A stretch of 64,000 nt of DNA from CAWAPS01 sp963783945 (GTDB taxonomy: Bacteria > Actinomycetota > Acidimicrobiia > Acidimicrobiales > Palsa-688), in the NCBI GenBank assembly GCA_963783945.1, contig CAWAPS010000019.1, forward strand, positions 248,001-312,000, given 5' to 3'. The translations under genes and the position numbers were made by a program. Position 1 is the first letter of the stretch; every line of letters begins with the position of its first letter. The notes under the pieces were generated by a model that saw only the letters and a list, made by a program, of their open reading frames with translations, was not told the DNA's origin and did no database searches. Shown here piece by piece: positions 54,344-62,986 of the stretch.

Positions 54344-55004
54344 ATGAAAGTATTACTGACCTTCGCGTTCGAGGGCGACGGCGCGGAGTTTGTCGAAGCT
54401 ATGGGCGGCGAACTCGAGGGATTCGTCGACGGGGGCGGGGCAGAGCGAAGCGCCATCGACGTCAAAGCTACAGGCGAAGAGCTCGAGATGGTCAAAATAC
54501 TCGACAGCGATCCGACCGTCACGGCCATGGTCTCACTGTGGGAGCCGGCATCAGTCGAACGAGCCCTGGCTCTGCCCCTCCCCGAGGGCGCCCGCCTGGC
54601 GGGCGCCTACCGAGTGGATGAGGTAATTCGAGCGCGACTACGAGCGTACATGGCAGCCGGGAGAAACGTCTCCCGGTCTGAAATGCGTTTGTCTGGTACG
54701 GAGAAAGCCGGGAACTACCCATGCGGCGTACAGCGAACACTGGCGACTCCGGCACGGACCGCTTGCGGTGCGACTCCAGCCCGGCTTCTGGCACTACGTC
54801 CAAAACCACATAGTCGAGTACCTGGCTGATACCGCCCCTGACGTAGACGGTATCGGCGAACTGCACTTCCGCACGGCTGAGGACGTCCTGACGGGAATGT
54901 TCGAGTCAGACGAGGCGCAGCGCCTCATCTACGAAGACACGGAACGCTTTATGGACAACGGCACGTCGACCACGGTGCCGACAAAGGAGTACCTGATCCC
55001 CTAG
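54344..55004 (+). pseudogene. EthD-family protein with a one-base frameshift
   Basis: The first frame (ATG 54344, GGAGG at 54332-54336) encodes MKVLLTFAFEGDG to about AYRVDEVI. After nt 54626-54632 the next frame goes on with ERDYERTWQPGETSPGLKCV, then SEHWRLRHGPLAVRL, PGFWHYVQNHIVEYL and IGELHFRTAEDVLTGM. This second part is a typical EthD domain. The total length, 661 nt, is one base over 220 codons, so a single extra base in ATTCGAGCG explains the break. EthD proteins are dimeric alpha-beta barrel proteins found with ether, alkylphenol or steroid degradation genes. It is a real frameshift or a sequencing error. Confidence 0.75.
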
Positions 55005-55036
55005 CCGGGGCGGCCGCGAGCCCAACCACCCAACAT

Positions 55037-55054
55037 GGAGCCTCTCGGGGCTCC
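55037..55054 (+). terminator. Hairpin terminator candidate
   Basis: GGAGCC-TCTCGG-GGCTCC, framed by CAACCA and TGGTTG further out, lies 33 nt after the EthD stop and before a short T-rich sequence (GGTTGTT). Confidence 0.5.
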
Positions 55055-55114
55055 TGGTTGTTCCCCACACGGTTTTAGGGTAGGGGTACCGGATGAAGCT
55101 GAGGAGCTGGGTCA

Positions 55115-56017
55115 ATGCGGAGGTCTTTGTGTTCGATCGCGGTCAGGCTTGTGATCACCACCACAGCCGCGGTGGGGCTGGCGGCTGTGGGAGGTGTGTC
55201 GACGGCTCGGGCGGCCCCGACCCCAACAGGCTGGGCGGCTCTTGGCGACTCCTACACCTCAGGTCCGCTGATACCGAACCAGACACTCGACCCTCTCGGC
55301 TGCTTGCGCTCCGACCACAACTATCCCCACCTGGCCGCGGCTGACCTGGGCTATAGCCTCTCCGACATCAGCTGCAGTGGAGCGACGGTTGCCGACCTGA
55401 CCCGACCTCAGGCCACTGACTTCGGCACCAATCCCCCACAGCTGTCGGTGGTCAACACCGGAGACCGCGTCGTAACTCTTGGCATCGGGGGCAATGACAT
55501 CGGGTTCGAATCCATGATCGAGAACTGCGAGGCGCTGACGCCCTGGGGCCCGACCAAAGTCGGCCTGACCTGCAAGGCCCACTATGACGCCGGCGGGCAC
55601 GACACCATCGCCGGCGAGATCGCCGCCCTGCAGCCGAAGGTCCAAGCGGCGCTGGTCGAGATCCACGCCCTGGCCCCCCAGGCCCAGATCTTCCTGGTGG
55701 GATACCCCGCCATCCTGCCCCCCACCGGGTCAGGATGCTGGCCCCAGATGCCGTTGACAACCACCGACGTGCCGTATCTTCGGGCCAAGGAGGTCCAGCT
55801 CAATTCGATGCTCGCGGCAGCAGCGGGCGCCGAGAACGCCACCTACGTCGACACCTACAGCCCGAGCGAGACGCACAATGCGTGCACCGCGGAGTCGACC
55901 AGGTGGGTGGAGCCGCTGGTGCCCGCCTCCGTTGCCTATCCCGTGCATCCGAATGCCGCCGGCGAACGCGGCATGGCGGCCGCCGTCGAGCAAGCCGTCA
56001 TGGCCGCTGGGGGCTGA
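55115..56017 (+). CDS. Secreted SGNH/GDSL-type esterase or lipase
   Basis: A 300-residue protein with a signal peptide: basic MRRSLCSIAVR, a hydrophobic stretch to about residue 32 and an ARAAPTP cleavage region. SGNH blocks follow: GDSYTSG (block I, nucleophile Ser), the DISCSGATVADL block II Gly, GIGGNDIGFE (block III Asn) and the block V His in YPVHPNAAGERGM. Several Cys pairs suggest disulfide bonds, as in Streptomyces SEST-like esterases. It hydrolyses an ester or lipid outside the cell. ATG 55115 has GAGGAG at 55101-55106. It stands apart from the operons around it. Confidence 0.9.
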   Translation: MRRSLCSIAVRLVITTTAAVGLAAVGGVSTARAAPTPTGWAALGDSYTSGPLIPNQTLDPLGCLRSDHNYPHLAAADLGYSLSDISCSGATVADLTRPQATDFGTNPPQLSVVNTGDRVVTLGIGGNDIGFESMIENCEALTPWGPTKVGLTCKAHYDAGGHDTIAGEIAALQPKVQAALVEIHALAPQAQIFLVGYPAILPPTGSGCWPQMPLTTTDVPYLRAKEVQLNSMLAAAAGAENATYVDTYSPSETHNACTAESTRWVEPLVPASVAYPVHPNAAGERGMAAAVEQAVMAAGG

Positions 56018-56043
56018 TCTCGCTGAAATAACTTGCTCGGTAC

Positions 56044-56055
56044 GAACGTGTGTTC
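56044..56055 (+). promoter_or_regulatory. LexA/SOS box upstream of the HNH gene
   Basis: GAACGTGTGTTC matches the actinobacterial LexA consensus GAAC-N4-GTTC exactly. It lies 21 nt before the GTG of the DUF222 HNH gene, and GTAGGGTGG just downstream may contain the -10 element. Homologous 13E12-type genes in mycobacteria are known SOS genes. Confidence 0.65.
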
Positions 56056-56076
56056 TGGTAGGGTGGGTGGTGCTTC

Positions 56077-57499
56077 GTGGTCGGGCTCGACGACCTCCTC
56101 GGTTTTGTTGGTTGTCGGGTTTGGCCGGGAGGTTGGGTGGTGGATGTCGGGGCGTGGCTGGTGGAGCGGCGGGGGGAGTTGGATCGGGGGGAGGCGGGGT
56201 GGTTGGAGCGGTTGGCCGAGTTCGACCGGGATGGGTTGTGGGCGGCTGAGGGTCAGTTGTCGTGTGTGAGCTGGCTGGTGTGGCGGACCAATATGGGCCG
56301 CTCGACCGCGTTCGACAAGCTGCGGGTGGCCCACCAGTTGGCCCGCCGGCCGATCGTGGCCGAGGCGTTTGTCCGGGGCCGGTTGTCGTATTCCGCGGTG
56401 CGGGCTATCACCCGTCTGGATCGTCCTGACCCGGGGGTGGACGAGGCGTTGGTGGCGCTGGCCGAGAGCGGGCAGGCCAGCATTCTGGATATAGAGCGGG
56501 TGGTGCGCTCTTATCATCTCTACGCCGGTCAGGACCGCCCCCCGCCCGACGAGGCGGGTCGGGCTCGGGGGGTGAGGATAGTGCGGGGCGGCGACGGGAC
56601 CGGCCAGGTGATCGTCAGCCTGAGCGATCTCGAGGTCGAGGAGTTCGCCGCCGCCCTGCAAGCCTTCGTCGACCGCCGCTACCGGCCCCGGCCTGGGGAC
56701 GAGTCTTCACCCGAAGACCGAAAGGCCGGCGAAGGGGCGAGGGAGGACCCGTGGCGGCCTGGGGACGAGTCTTCAGCCGGAGACGGCCCGACCGGCGAGG
56801 CGCCGTTGGAGGAGGCGTCGCGGCCGGCCCAGACCGCCGACGCCTTCATGGACCTGGTGGGCACGGCCCTGGGCCACGCCGGCAGCGGCCAGGCGGCGGG
56901 CGACGACCGCTACCTCGTCCACCTGGTCAGCCGACCCGACAGTCCCGGCCTGACCACCCTGGACGGCCGGCCCCTCCACCCCGGCGACGCCGCCATGGTG
57001 GCCTGCGACACATCCACCGTCTCTCACGTTCAAAGCGATGGCGGCGAACCGCTGAACCTGGGAGGCGGCGGCAAAACGAAGCTTGAAGAGAGAGGCCGGC
57101 CGTTCGCCTTCAGGTCTCAACCGTGCTCATGGAGTCATGAGGACTTGCGAACGGCCGGCCTCTCTCTTACGCGGGTTTTGCCACCGCCTCCTGGGCCGCA
57201 AAACCAGGGAATGGAACACCGCCCAACGCCGGGCCATCAGCGTGCGCGACGGCGGCCACTGCCGCTTCGTCGGCTGCCAGTTCTTCCACTACGACATCCA
57301 CCACATCCAACCCTGGGAACACGACGGGCCCACCGACATCAATAACGGATGCTGCCAGTGCCGCCGCCACCACCGCATGCTCCACCGCCAATACCGGGCC
57401 GAAGGCGACCCCAACGGCGAGCTGCGCTTCTACCGCCCCGACGGCACCTACATAGGATCCACCTACCCCGCCACCGCCCGCCAACTAGCCGGCGTCTGA
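56077..57499 (+). pseudogene. DUF222/13E12-type HNH endonuclease, interrupted by a small palindromic element
   Basis: The first part (GTG 56077 to about 57062) encodes the DUF222 region: RGELDRGEAGWLERLAEFDR, LVWRTNMGRSTAFDKLRVA and RGRLSYSAVRAITRLDRPD, then a variable linker and GGEPLNLG. The second part (57196-57499), in another frame, encodes RKTREWNTAQRRAISVRDG, HCRFVGC, HHIQPWEHDGPTD and CRRHHRMLHR: the HNH nuclease with its Cys and His ligands. Between them lies a 127-bp element with a duplicated CCTGGG. Removing element plus one duplicate restores one 429-residue frame (GEPLNLGRKTREW). The reading is shifted by the 133-nt insertion. These SOS-induced genes occur in high copy in actinobacteria; this copy is inactive. 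Confidence 0.88.
57057..57195. mobile_element. 127-bp MITE-like element with 6-bp target duplication
   Basis: CCTGGG occurs at 57057-57062 and 57190-57195. Between them, the element (57063-57189) starts AGGCGGCGGCAAAAC and its far end, read on the other strand, starts AGGCGGTGGCAAAAC (one mismatch in 15). A further perfect 22-bp inverted repeat follows inside (57086-57107 with 57147-57168), containing GGCCGGCC. The central 39 nt is unpaired. It encodes no protein and sits inside the HNH gene. It is non-autonomous; the helper transposase is not identified. Confidence 0.88.
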
Positions 57500-57536
57500 A
57501 CTATACAGACGGACCTGAGCGAGGCCAGGGGAGTAT

Positions 57537-57560
57537 CTCGCCAACGGTGTTTCTGGCGAG
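57537..57560 (+). terminator. Terminator after the HNH gene
   Basis: CTCGCCA (57537-57543) pairs with TGGCGAG (57554-57560), followed by TTTGGTT. A smaller hairpin, CGTCTG / CAGACG (57493-57511), overlaps the HNH stop codon. Confidence 0.5.
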
Positions 57561-57565
57561 TTTGG

Positions 57566-58230
57566 TTATCGGGTTTCGGCGGCCGGGAATCGGTCGGCGA
57601 AGGTGATGGCGAAAGCGTTGAGCGCTGGCTTCCAGCGCATGATCGTGTCCTGCCGACCCCGGTCGGGTCAAGTGATCTGGTGACCAGATACAGGCATTTC
57701 AAGGCGGCTTGCTCGGTGGGGAAATGCCCTCGAGCTCGCACTGCCCGGCGGTAGCGGGCGTTGAGACTCTCGATGGCGTTGGTGGAGCACAGCACTTGGC
57801 GGATCTCGACGTGGTAGTCCAAGAACGGGATGAACTCCGCCCAGGCGTTGGTCCACAACTTCACGACCGCCGGGTAGCGGTCACCCCACTTATCTGCCAG
57901 CTCGTCCAACGCCACTCGGGCCGCGTCGGCGTTGACCGCGGTGTAGAGCGGTCTCAGGTCACGTTTGATCTCGTCCCAGTACCTACGCGACGTCAACCTG
58001 AAGGTGTTGCGGATCAGGTGGATGATGCAGGTCTGCACCGTGGCCAGCGGCCACACGTTGCCCACCACCTCCGGCAGGCCTTTCAGGCCGTCGCAGACCA
58101 CGAAGAACGTGTCTCTGACCCCCCGGTCACGCAGATCGGTCAGGACCGCCATCCAGAACTTGGCGCCCTCACCGCCCGAGCCGGCCCACAAGCCCAGAAT
58201 GTCCTTGTCACCATCGAGAGTCACCCCGAT
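57566..58230 (-). pseudogene. IS256-family (mutator-type) transposase remnant
   Basis: The long frame on the minus strand encodes the second half of an IS256 transposase: TLDGDKDILGLWAG, FFVVCDGLKGLPEVV (second catalytic Asp), VQTCIIHLIRNTF, then STNAIESLNARYRRAV (catalytic Glu) and LKCLYLVTRSLDPTG. The N-terminal half with the first catalytic Asp is absent. Near nt 57639-57645 a frameshift moves the end (MRWKPALNAFAITFADRFP) into another frame, with a stop at 57566-57568. It cannot be active. Its upstream end runs directly into the broken MarR gene. Confidence 0.85.
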
Positions 58231-58509
58231 TCGACCAGCTCTACGGTGGACTGATGCCTTAGCTTCATCCAGTCACCGACGTCGCCAATCGTCGGGGGGT
58301 CCTCGCCGTCAGCGCCCTCGGATGGCCAGCAGAAGCTGATGCTGCGTCGGAGTGAGCCCGGAGGCCCGAGCGGCCTCCTCCAAGAAGTGCAGAAACGACC
58401 GGAGCGCCCGCCGGAACCGGGCCAGGGCGCGATATTCGTCGTCGGTGACGGGACCACCTTTGGTGCCCCTACGGGGTGTCCCCGTCTTGTTGGAGTTGGC
58501 TTTGCTCAC
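58221..58509 (-). pseudogene. MarR-family regulator, frameshifted and truncated
   Basis: The first frame (GTG 58509) encodes DDEYRALARFRRALRSFLHF, then GLTPTQHQLLLAIRG, the typical MarR N-terminal helices. After about nt 58315 another frame continues with DGEDPPTIGDVGDWMKLRHQ and STVELVESG, which is the DNA-binding helix region. The rest (recognition wing and C-terminal helix) is missing, and the sequence changes into the IS256 remnant. So the gene has both a frameshift and an insertion-type truncation. Its original target is unknown. The dehydrogenase operon lies 124 nt upstream of its start and is read in the same direction. Confidence 0.65.
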
Positions 58510-58632
58510 GCCTGCCTCCCGAACGTCGACTTCTCCGGACCGGCCGGGGGACGGAGACCATCGGCAACTGCCGGACCTAAAATAGGCCGGGCCAAGGGAA
58601 CGTGCATCTCAATCTGAATGTGAGGCCGATTG

Positions 58633-59469
58633 CTAGGAGGGAGTCGGCTCCGGCGGGCCGACCAGCGTCTCGAGGGTGCGCCGGGCGAGTTGTACGATCG
58701 CCTCGGGCTCCGTTGCCCCTTTGGCCTGAGCGACTTCGAGCATGATGCGAACGTCCTTGCGCAGAAGGCCTTCGGACTGGCGGATACCGGACACGTCGAC
58801 GCCCGAAGCGGCCAGGATGGCCACCGCCCTGCTCCCACCGCTGCCGCTGCCCAGTACCTGGGCCAGAGCGGCGCGGTCCACTCCTAGCCCGTCAGCAAAG
58901 GTGAAGGTCTCGAGGGCCAGAGTGAGCTGGGCCGTGAATACGAGGTTGTTGATCAGCTTGGCCACCTGACCACTGCCCACCGGACCGAGGTGGATGACGG
59001 GGTCGGCGAACGTCTCGAATACTGCTCGACACCGGTTGACCGGTTCTTCCTCGCCGCCGGCCATGACGAGCAGTTTGCGGACCGCCGCGGCCGGCCCTCC
59101 CCCGCTGACCGGGGCGTCAATCACGGCGATGCCACGGTCGGCGGCTATGCCGGCCAGCCGCACGCAGGTATCGGGATGAACCGTCGAGTGGATGGCCACC
59201 ACGCCGCCCGGCGACATGCCGGAGAGGACGCCGTCGGAGCGCAGGAGCACGTCCTCCACGTCGGCGTCGGCCACCACACATATTTCGACGATGTCACTGA
59301 CGGACCCGAGCGCGGCGGGACTGGCGGCGACGGTGGCGGCCGTGTCGCGGAAAGGTTCGAGCGACTGCGGCCGGCGGGCCCAGATGGTCAGGGGGTAACC
59401 CTCATCGACGATGCGTCGCGCCATGGGGCCACCCTGGCTTCCGAGTCCTATGAAGCCGACGTTTGTCAC
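58633..59469 (-). CDS. NAD(P)-dependent beta-hydroxyacid dehydrogenase-family protein
   Basis: A 278-residue protein of the 3-hydroxyisobutyrate / 6-phosphogluconate dehydrogenase group. The cofactor motif is VGFIGLGSQGGPMARRIV. Substrate-binding segment IDAPVSGGGPAA and the catalytic Lys in GSGQVAKLINN are present. It oxidises a beta-hydroxy acid to a semialdehyde or keto acid, or reduces an imine or glyoxylate-type compound. The start is GTG 59469. It follows the hammerhead-only gene on the same strand. Confidence 0.88.
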   Translation of the reverse strand: MTNVGFIGLGSQGGPMARRIVDEGYPLTIWARRPQSLEPFRDTAATVAASPAALGSVSDIVEICVVADADVEDVLLRSDGVLSGMSPGGVVAIHSTVHPDTCVRLAGIAADRGIAVIDAPVSGGGPAAAVRKLLVMAGGEEEPVNRCRAVFETFADPVIHLGPVGSGQVAKLINNLVFTAQLTLALETFTFADGLGVDRAALAQVLGSGSGGSRAVAILAASGVDVSGIRQSEGLLRKDVRIMLEVAQAKGATEPEAIVQLARRTLETLVGPPEPTPS

Positions 59470-59494
59470 TGGCCAACCTCCTGAAGTGCGGCCA

Positions 59495-59950
59495 CTATGC
59501 GCGCCGGCGTGAAGGGACCTTAGGAATCGGGGGAAGGGGCTCGATGACGATATCGATGAGGTCGATCGCGTCTTCGGCCACGGCCCGGGTGCTGGCTACG
59601 ACGAGCGCATAGGGGTCGCCGACGTAGCGGACGTCGCCGTCGGCCAGGATCCGGTCGGGGCTGACCGGGCCGGCAATCAGCGCAGGGGTGGCCCCCATCG
59701 GCCCGGCCAGAAGGTGGTTGATATCACGGCCGGTGAGGACGGCCTCCACCCCCGCCACGCGCTGGGCGGCCGAGACATCCAAGCGGGCTATCCGCCCTCG
59801 GGCTACGTCGCTGCGGGCGAACGCGGCGTGAAGCATGCCCGGCACGACCACGTCGTCGACGTACTGGCCGCGGCCGGTGAGCAAGCGGGAGTCCTCCTTG
59901 CGGTTCACCCGCGTACCGACGAGCCGGGCAGAGGGAGCGAGAAGGCTCAT
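59495..59950 (-). CDS. Stand-alone a/b-hammerhead fragment of a xanthine/CO dehydrogenase large subunit
   Basis: A 151-residue protein. The region ARLVGTRVNRKEDSRLLTG, RGQYVDDVVVPGMLHAAF and VLTGRDINHLL is the first domain of molybdenum hydroxylase large subunits (CoxL/XdhA type). There, the full protein would be about 770-800 residues. Here the frame ends at VPSRRRA directly after the hammerhead, with no molybdopterin-binding part. The ATG 59950 starts 4 nt after the SDR stop, so it seems part of this operon. It may be a truncated relic or a domain-only protein; no medium or small subunit genes lie near. Confidence 0.72.
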   Translation of the reverse strand: MSLLAPSARLVGTRVNRKEDSRLLTGRGQYVDDVVVPGMLHAAFARSDVARGRIARLDVSAAQRVAGVEAVLTGRDINHLLAGPMGATPALIAGPVSPDRILADGDVRYVGDPYALVVASTRAVAEDAIDLIDIVIEPLPPIPKVPSRRRA

Positions 59951-59954
59951 CGTC

Positions 59955-60728
59955 TCACAGCCGCATGATCCAGCCGCCGTCGACATTCATTGTCTGACCG
60001 TTGATCCACGCTCCGGCGGGCGAAGCAAGCAGGAGCAGCGTACCGAGGAGGTCGTCGGCCGGCGCCGACTTCTTTCCCGGGATCGCCGCGGCCAGGGCGA
60101 CTCGACCGGGGTGGTCAGGCGGGAGGCTCCGGAAACCCGGTTCGTTTTCGACGAAGCCGGGAGCGATGGCGTTGACGTTGATTCCGAGCGGTCCGAGAGA
60201 ACGGGCCAACCCCACAGTGGCGCTGACCAGCGCCAGCTTGCTCATGCCGTAGATTCCCCCCGCCATGAACGCCCCGGCCGAGACTTGATTTATGATTCGG
60301 CCGCCGCCCCGCTCGACCATCGACGACTTCACCGCCGCGGTGCAGTGCAGGGCGCCGAGCACGTTCACCCGCATCACCTTGTCGAACCATTCATCCGGTA
60401 GGTCGAGGACATCCACCTGAGGGATCTCGGCCATGAGCGCGGCGTTGTTGACCAGGATGTCGATCCCCCCGAACGAGGCGATGGCGTGAGTGGCCATGGC
60501 TCGCGCCGACTCGCGGTCGGTGATGTCAACCCGGACACTGGTGGCCCGCAGGTTGTCTCCCGCTAGAGCGGCCGCAGCCCGCTCGGCCCCCTCGGCGTTC
60601 AGATCGGCCAGCACCACCGCAGCCCCCGCCTGGGCCAGCGCCCGGGCGTAGACCTGCCCGATGGCGCCGCCTCCGCCGGTAACAACAGCCACCTTTCCGT
60701 CGAGGCCAAACCGGTCGATCGTGGACAT
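59955..60728 (-). CDS. Short-chain dehydrogenase/reductase
   Basis: A 257-residue classical SDR. The cofactor motif is VVTGGGGAIGQVYARAL, the NNA motif ILVNNAALMAE, catalytic Ser in INQVSAGAFM and the Tyr-Lys pair in GIYGMSKLALVS. The C-terminal NGQTMNVDGGW is typical of FabG-like enzymes. It probably oxidises or reduces a 3-hydroxyacyl intermediate. The ATG is at 60728. It lies 78 nt downstream of the dienoyl-CoA-reductase-like gene. Confidence 0.9.
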   Translation of the reverse strand: MSTIDRFGLDGKVAVVTGGGGAIGQVYARALAQAGAAVVLADLNAEGAERAAAALAGDNLRATSVRVDITDRESARAMATHAIASFGGIDILVNNAALMAEIPQVDVLDLPDEWFDKVMRVNVLGALHCTAAVKSSMVERGGGRIINQVSAGAFMAGGIYGMSKLALVSATVGLARSLGPLGINVNAIAPGFVENEPGFRSLPPDHPGRVALAAAIPGKKSAPADDLLGTLLLLASPAGAWINGQTMNVDGGWIMRL

Positions 60729-60806
60729 GAGCCCTCCGTGGATTGTCGGGGCAGTTAGGCGTCGACGTTGGCGCTGCTCCCCGCCTGAGTCCTTCCGGGA
60801 CGAGGC

Positions 60807-62825
60807 TCAGGCCGGGGACGAGGCCAAAGCCGGCGCCGCGACCAAACCGCGGGCCAGGCTGGTGGCGTGATTGATGGCGCTTCGCAGGCTCCGGCTGCCG
60901 GCCGCGTCACCTACGACATACACGGGCGGCCCGCCCTCGGCGAGGGCATCGGCCAGCTCTCGATTCGGGTGGTTGTAACCGATGAAGGCCACCATGTCGG
61001 CAGGGAGGCGTCGGGTCCGGGTGGCCGTGGGATGGATAAGCCGAATCTCTACGTCCCTTTCGGTGATCTCGACCAGATAGCTGTCGCCGATGAACTGGAA
61101 CCGCTCGTCGGCCAGCAGGCGCTCCCGGGCCGGCCCGGCGGTCATGTCGCTGTGCAGGGTCGAGCCGGCGAGGTGGCCGGGAAAGCGTTCGAAGCGGCTG
61201 ACCAGGGTGACCGAGCTGCCTGCTTCCAGCAGCTTGTCGGACACGCATATCGCCTCGTACCCGCCGGTGTCGTCGTAGACGACCGCGTTGGCGCCGACCC
61301 GGGCCCGCCCGCCAAAGCCGAGCACATCCCAGCTGGTGTACACGTGCGGCAGGTCGGCCCCCCTCAGCTGCTGAGCGGGCCGCACCACCTGAAACCCGTC
61401 TCGCCGGGGGGTGGACCCGGTGGCCAGGATGACCGCGTCCGGGTTGAGCTCCGCCACCATGTCCGGCTCGACGAAAGTCCGCAACATCACCTTGACCCCC
61501 AGACGTTCGACCTCCTCGGCCAGCCACCGGGTTATGGCCCCGTAGTCCGCCCGGTGCGGGGCCGTCGCCGCTATAGCCACTTGACCGCCCAGGTGTGGGG
61601 TCATCTCGGCCAGGTGCACCTCGTGGCCCCCGATGGCCAGCGTCCGGGCCGCCTCCAGGCCGGCCGGTCCACCCCCGGCCACCAGGAATTTGGCCTTCTT
61701 TTCCTTGGTGGGTTCGATATGCAACGGGATCTCCGCCTCGAAGCCGGCCGAAACATTTACCACGCAGCAGACGTGCGGCACCTCCTGCCCCACACACCCC
61801 TGCGACGACCCGATGCAAGGGCGAACTTCGGCCGCCCGGCCCTCGCGTGTCTTCTTGACCAGCTCCGGATCGGCTATCAGGGCCCGCACCATAGAGACCA
61901 TGTCGGCCATCCCGTCGGCGATTACCCGGCTGGCATGCTCGATGGTCATGATCCGGCCGGTCACGATGGTCGGCACGTTGACCGCTCGGGCCACCGTCCC
62001 GGTCTTGGGCAGCTCGTAGCCGAGCGGGTCGTCCATCGGGGAAAGCATCTTGTAGAACCGGTAATAGCTGCCCACGGACAAATTCAAGAAGTCGATGTGA
62101 GGTTCCAGCAGGTGGGCCACCTCGATCGCCTCCTCCATGCGCATGCCCCCCTCGTACTCCTCGTCGGCGACCATGCGCACTCCGATCGGGAAGTCCTTCC
62201 CCACCTCGGAACGGATCCCCTCTACGATCTCCACGCAAAACCGCACCCGGTTCTCCAGCGGCCCTCCGTACTTATCTGTCCGCCGGTTCAGAGAGGCCGA
62301 GAAAAACTGGGCCGGCAGATAGCCGTGGGCCGCGTGCACTTCGACACCGTCCAGACCGCCCTCCTTCACCCGGCGAGCGGCCGAGGCGTAGGCGCCGATG
62401 GCCTCGTCGATCATGGCCTGGGTCATGGGAATAGGAACGATGCAGCCTGACGGGTTGGGCACGTCGCTCGACGACCAGGGAGACTGGCCGGAGGTGTTGG
62501 CATCGTTGTGACCGCCGTGCCAGAGCTGCTGGAACAACTTCATCCCGTGCTTGTGGGCCGCTGACGAGAGCTGCTCCAGCCCCCACACCACGTCGTCGCG
62601 GTACAACAGGATGTTGCTCAACTGGGCGCTCGGGTGAACCGGGGACGCCTCTAGGAAGCTCATCCCCACGCCGCCACGCGCCCGGGCCTCGTGATACGCC
62701 ACCAATCCCGAGTAGGGATCGTCCTTGGTGGGAAAGCGCAACATCGTCCCATGGGCGGTACGAACGATCCGGTTCGGAATAGTCACCCCGGCGAGTTTGA
62801 TCGGCTCGAAAACGTTCTCGTACAT
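60807..62825 (-). CDS. 2,4-dienoyl-CoA-reductase-like NADH:flavin oxidoreductase
   Basis: A 672-residue protein. The N-terminal FMN barrel (about 1-330) has NRIVRTAHGTM, a His-rich LWHGGHNDANT and an AAHGYLPAQFFSASLNRRTD block. A [4Fe-4S] region then follows, and an FAD/NAD(P) half starts at KFLVAGGGPAGLEAARTL. In this family the cluster is held by Cys-x2-Cys-x3-Cys and a later Cys. Here the first two are Cys337 and Ser340, then Cys344 and Cys353-Cys354, so one ligand position is Ser. The enzyme type reduces unsaturated acyl-CoA or related enones, or demethylates betaines. It is the first gene of a four-gene set down to 58633. Confidence 0.88.
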   Translation of the reverse strand: MYENVFEPIKLAGVTIPNRIVRTAHGTMLRFPTKDDPYSGLVAYHEARARGGVGMSFLEASPVHPSAQLSNILLYRDDVVWGLEQLSSAAHKHGMKLFQQLWHGGHNDANTSGQSPWSSSDVPNPSGCIVPIPMTQAMIDEAIGAYASAARRVKEGGLDGVEVHAAHGYLPAQFFSASLNRRTDKYGGPLENRVRFCVEIVEGIRSEVGKDFPIGVRMVADEEYEGGMRMEEAIEVAHLLEPHIDFLNLSVGSYYRFYKMLSPMDDPLGYELPKTGTVARAVNVPTIVTGRIMTIEHASRVIADGMADMVSMVRALIADPELVKKTREGRAAEVRPCIGSSQGCVGQEVPHVCCVVNVSAGFEAEIPLHIEPTKEKKAKFLVAGGGPAGLEAARTLAIGGHEVHLAEMTPHLGGQVAIAATAPHRADYGAITRWLAEEVERLGVKVMLRTFVEPDMVAELNPDAVILATGSTPRRDGFQVVRPAQQLRGADLPHVYTSWDVLGFGGRARVGANAVVYDDTGGYEAICVSDKLLEAGSSVTLVSRFERFPGHLAGSTLHSDMTAGPARERLLADERFQFIGDSYLVEITERDVEIRLIHPTATRTRRLPADMVAFIGYNHPNRELADALAEGGPPVYVVGDAAGSRSLRSAINHATSLARGLVAAPALASSPA

Positions 62826-62986
62826 TTTCCCTCCCTGGAGTGCTCAGTCGTGCTCAAACCCCGCCCCCTCGGGCGGAGGTACCTTAACCCAGACGCACGA
62901 GGTGGCGCCTATCGAGAGGAATGAAGATTTGGACCACTTCCGGGCTCGAGACGGCGGAACCGGGACGGAAGTAAATTCCCCGGGAT

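Noticed and set aside
60867..62450. 527-codon open frame opposite the dienoyl-CoA-reductase-like gene
   Set aside because: No family pattern, while the minus strand has full motifs; high-GC shadow.
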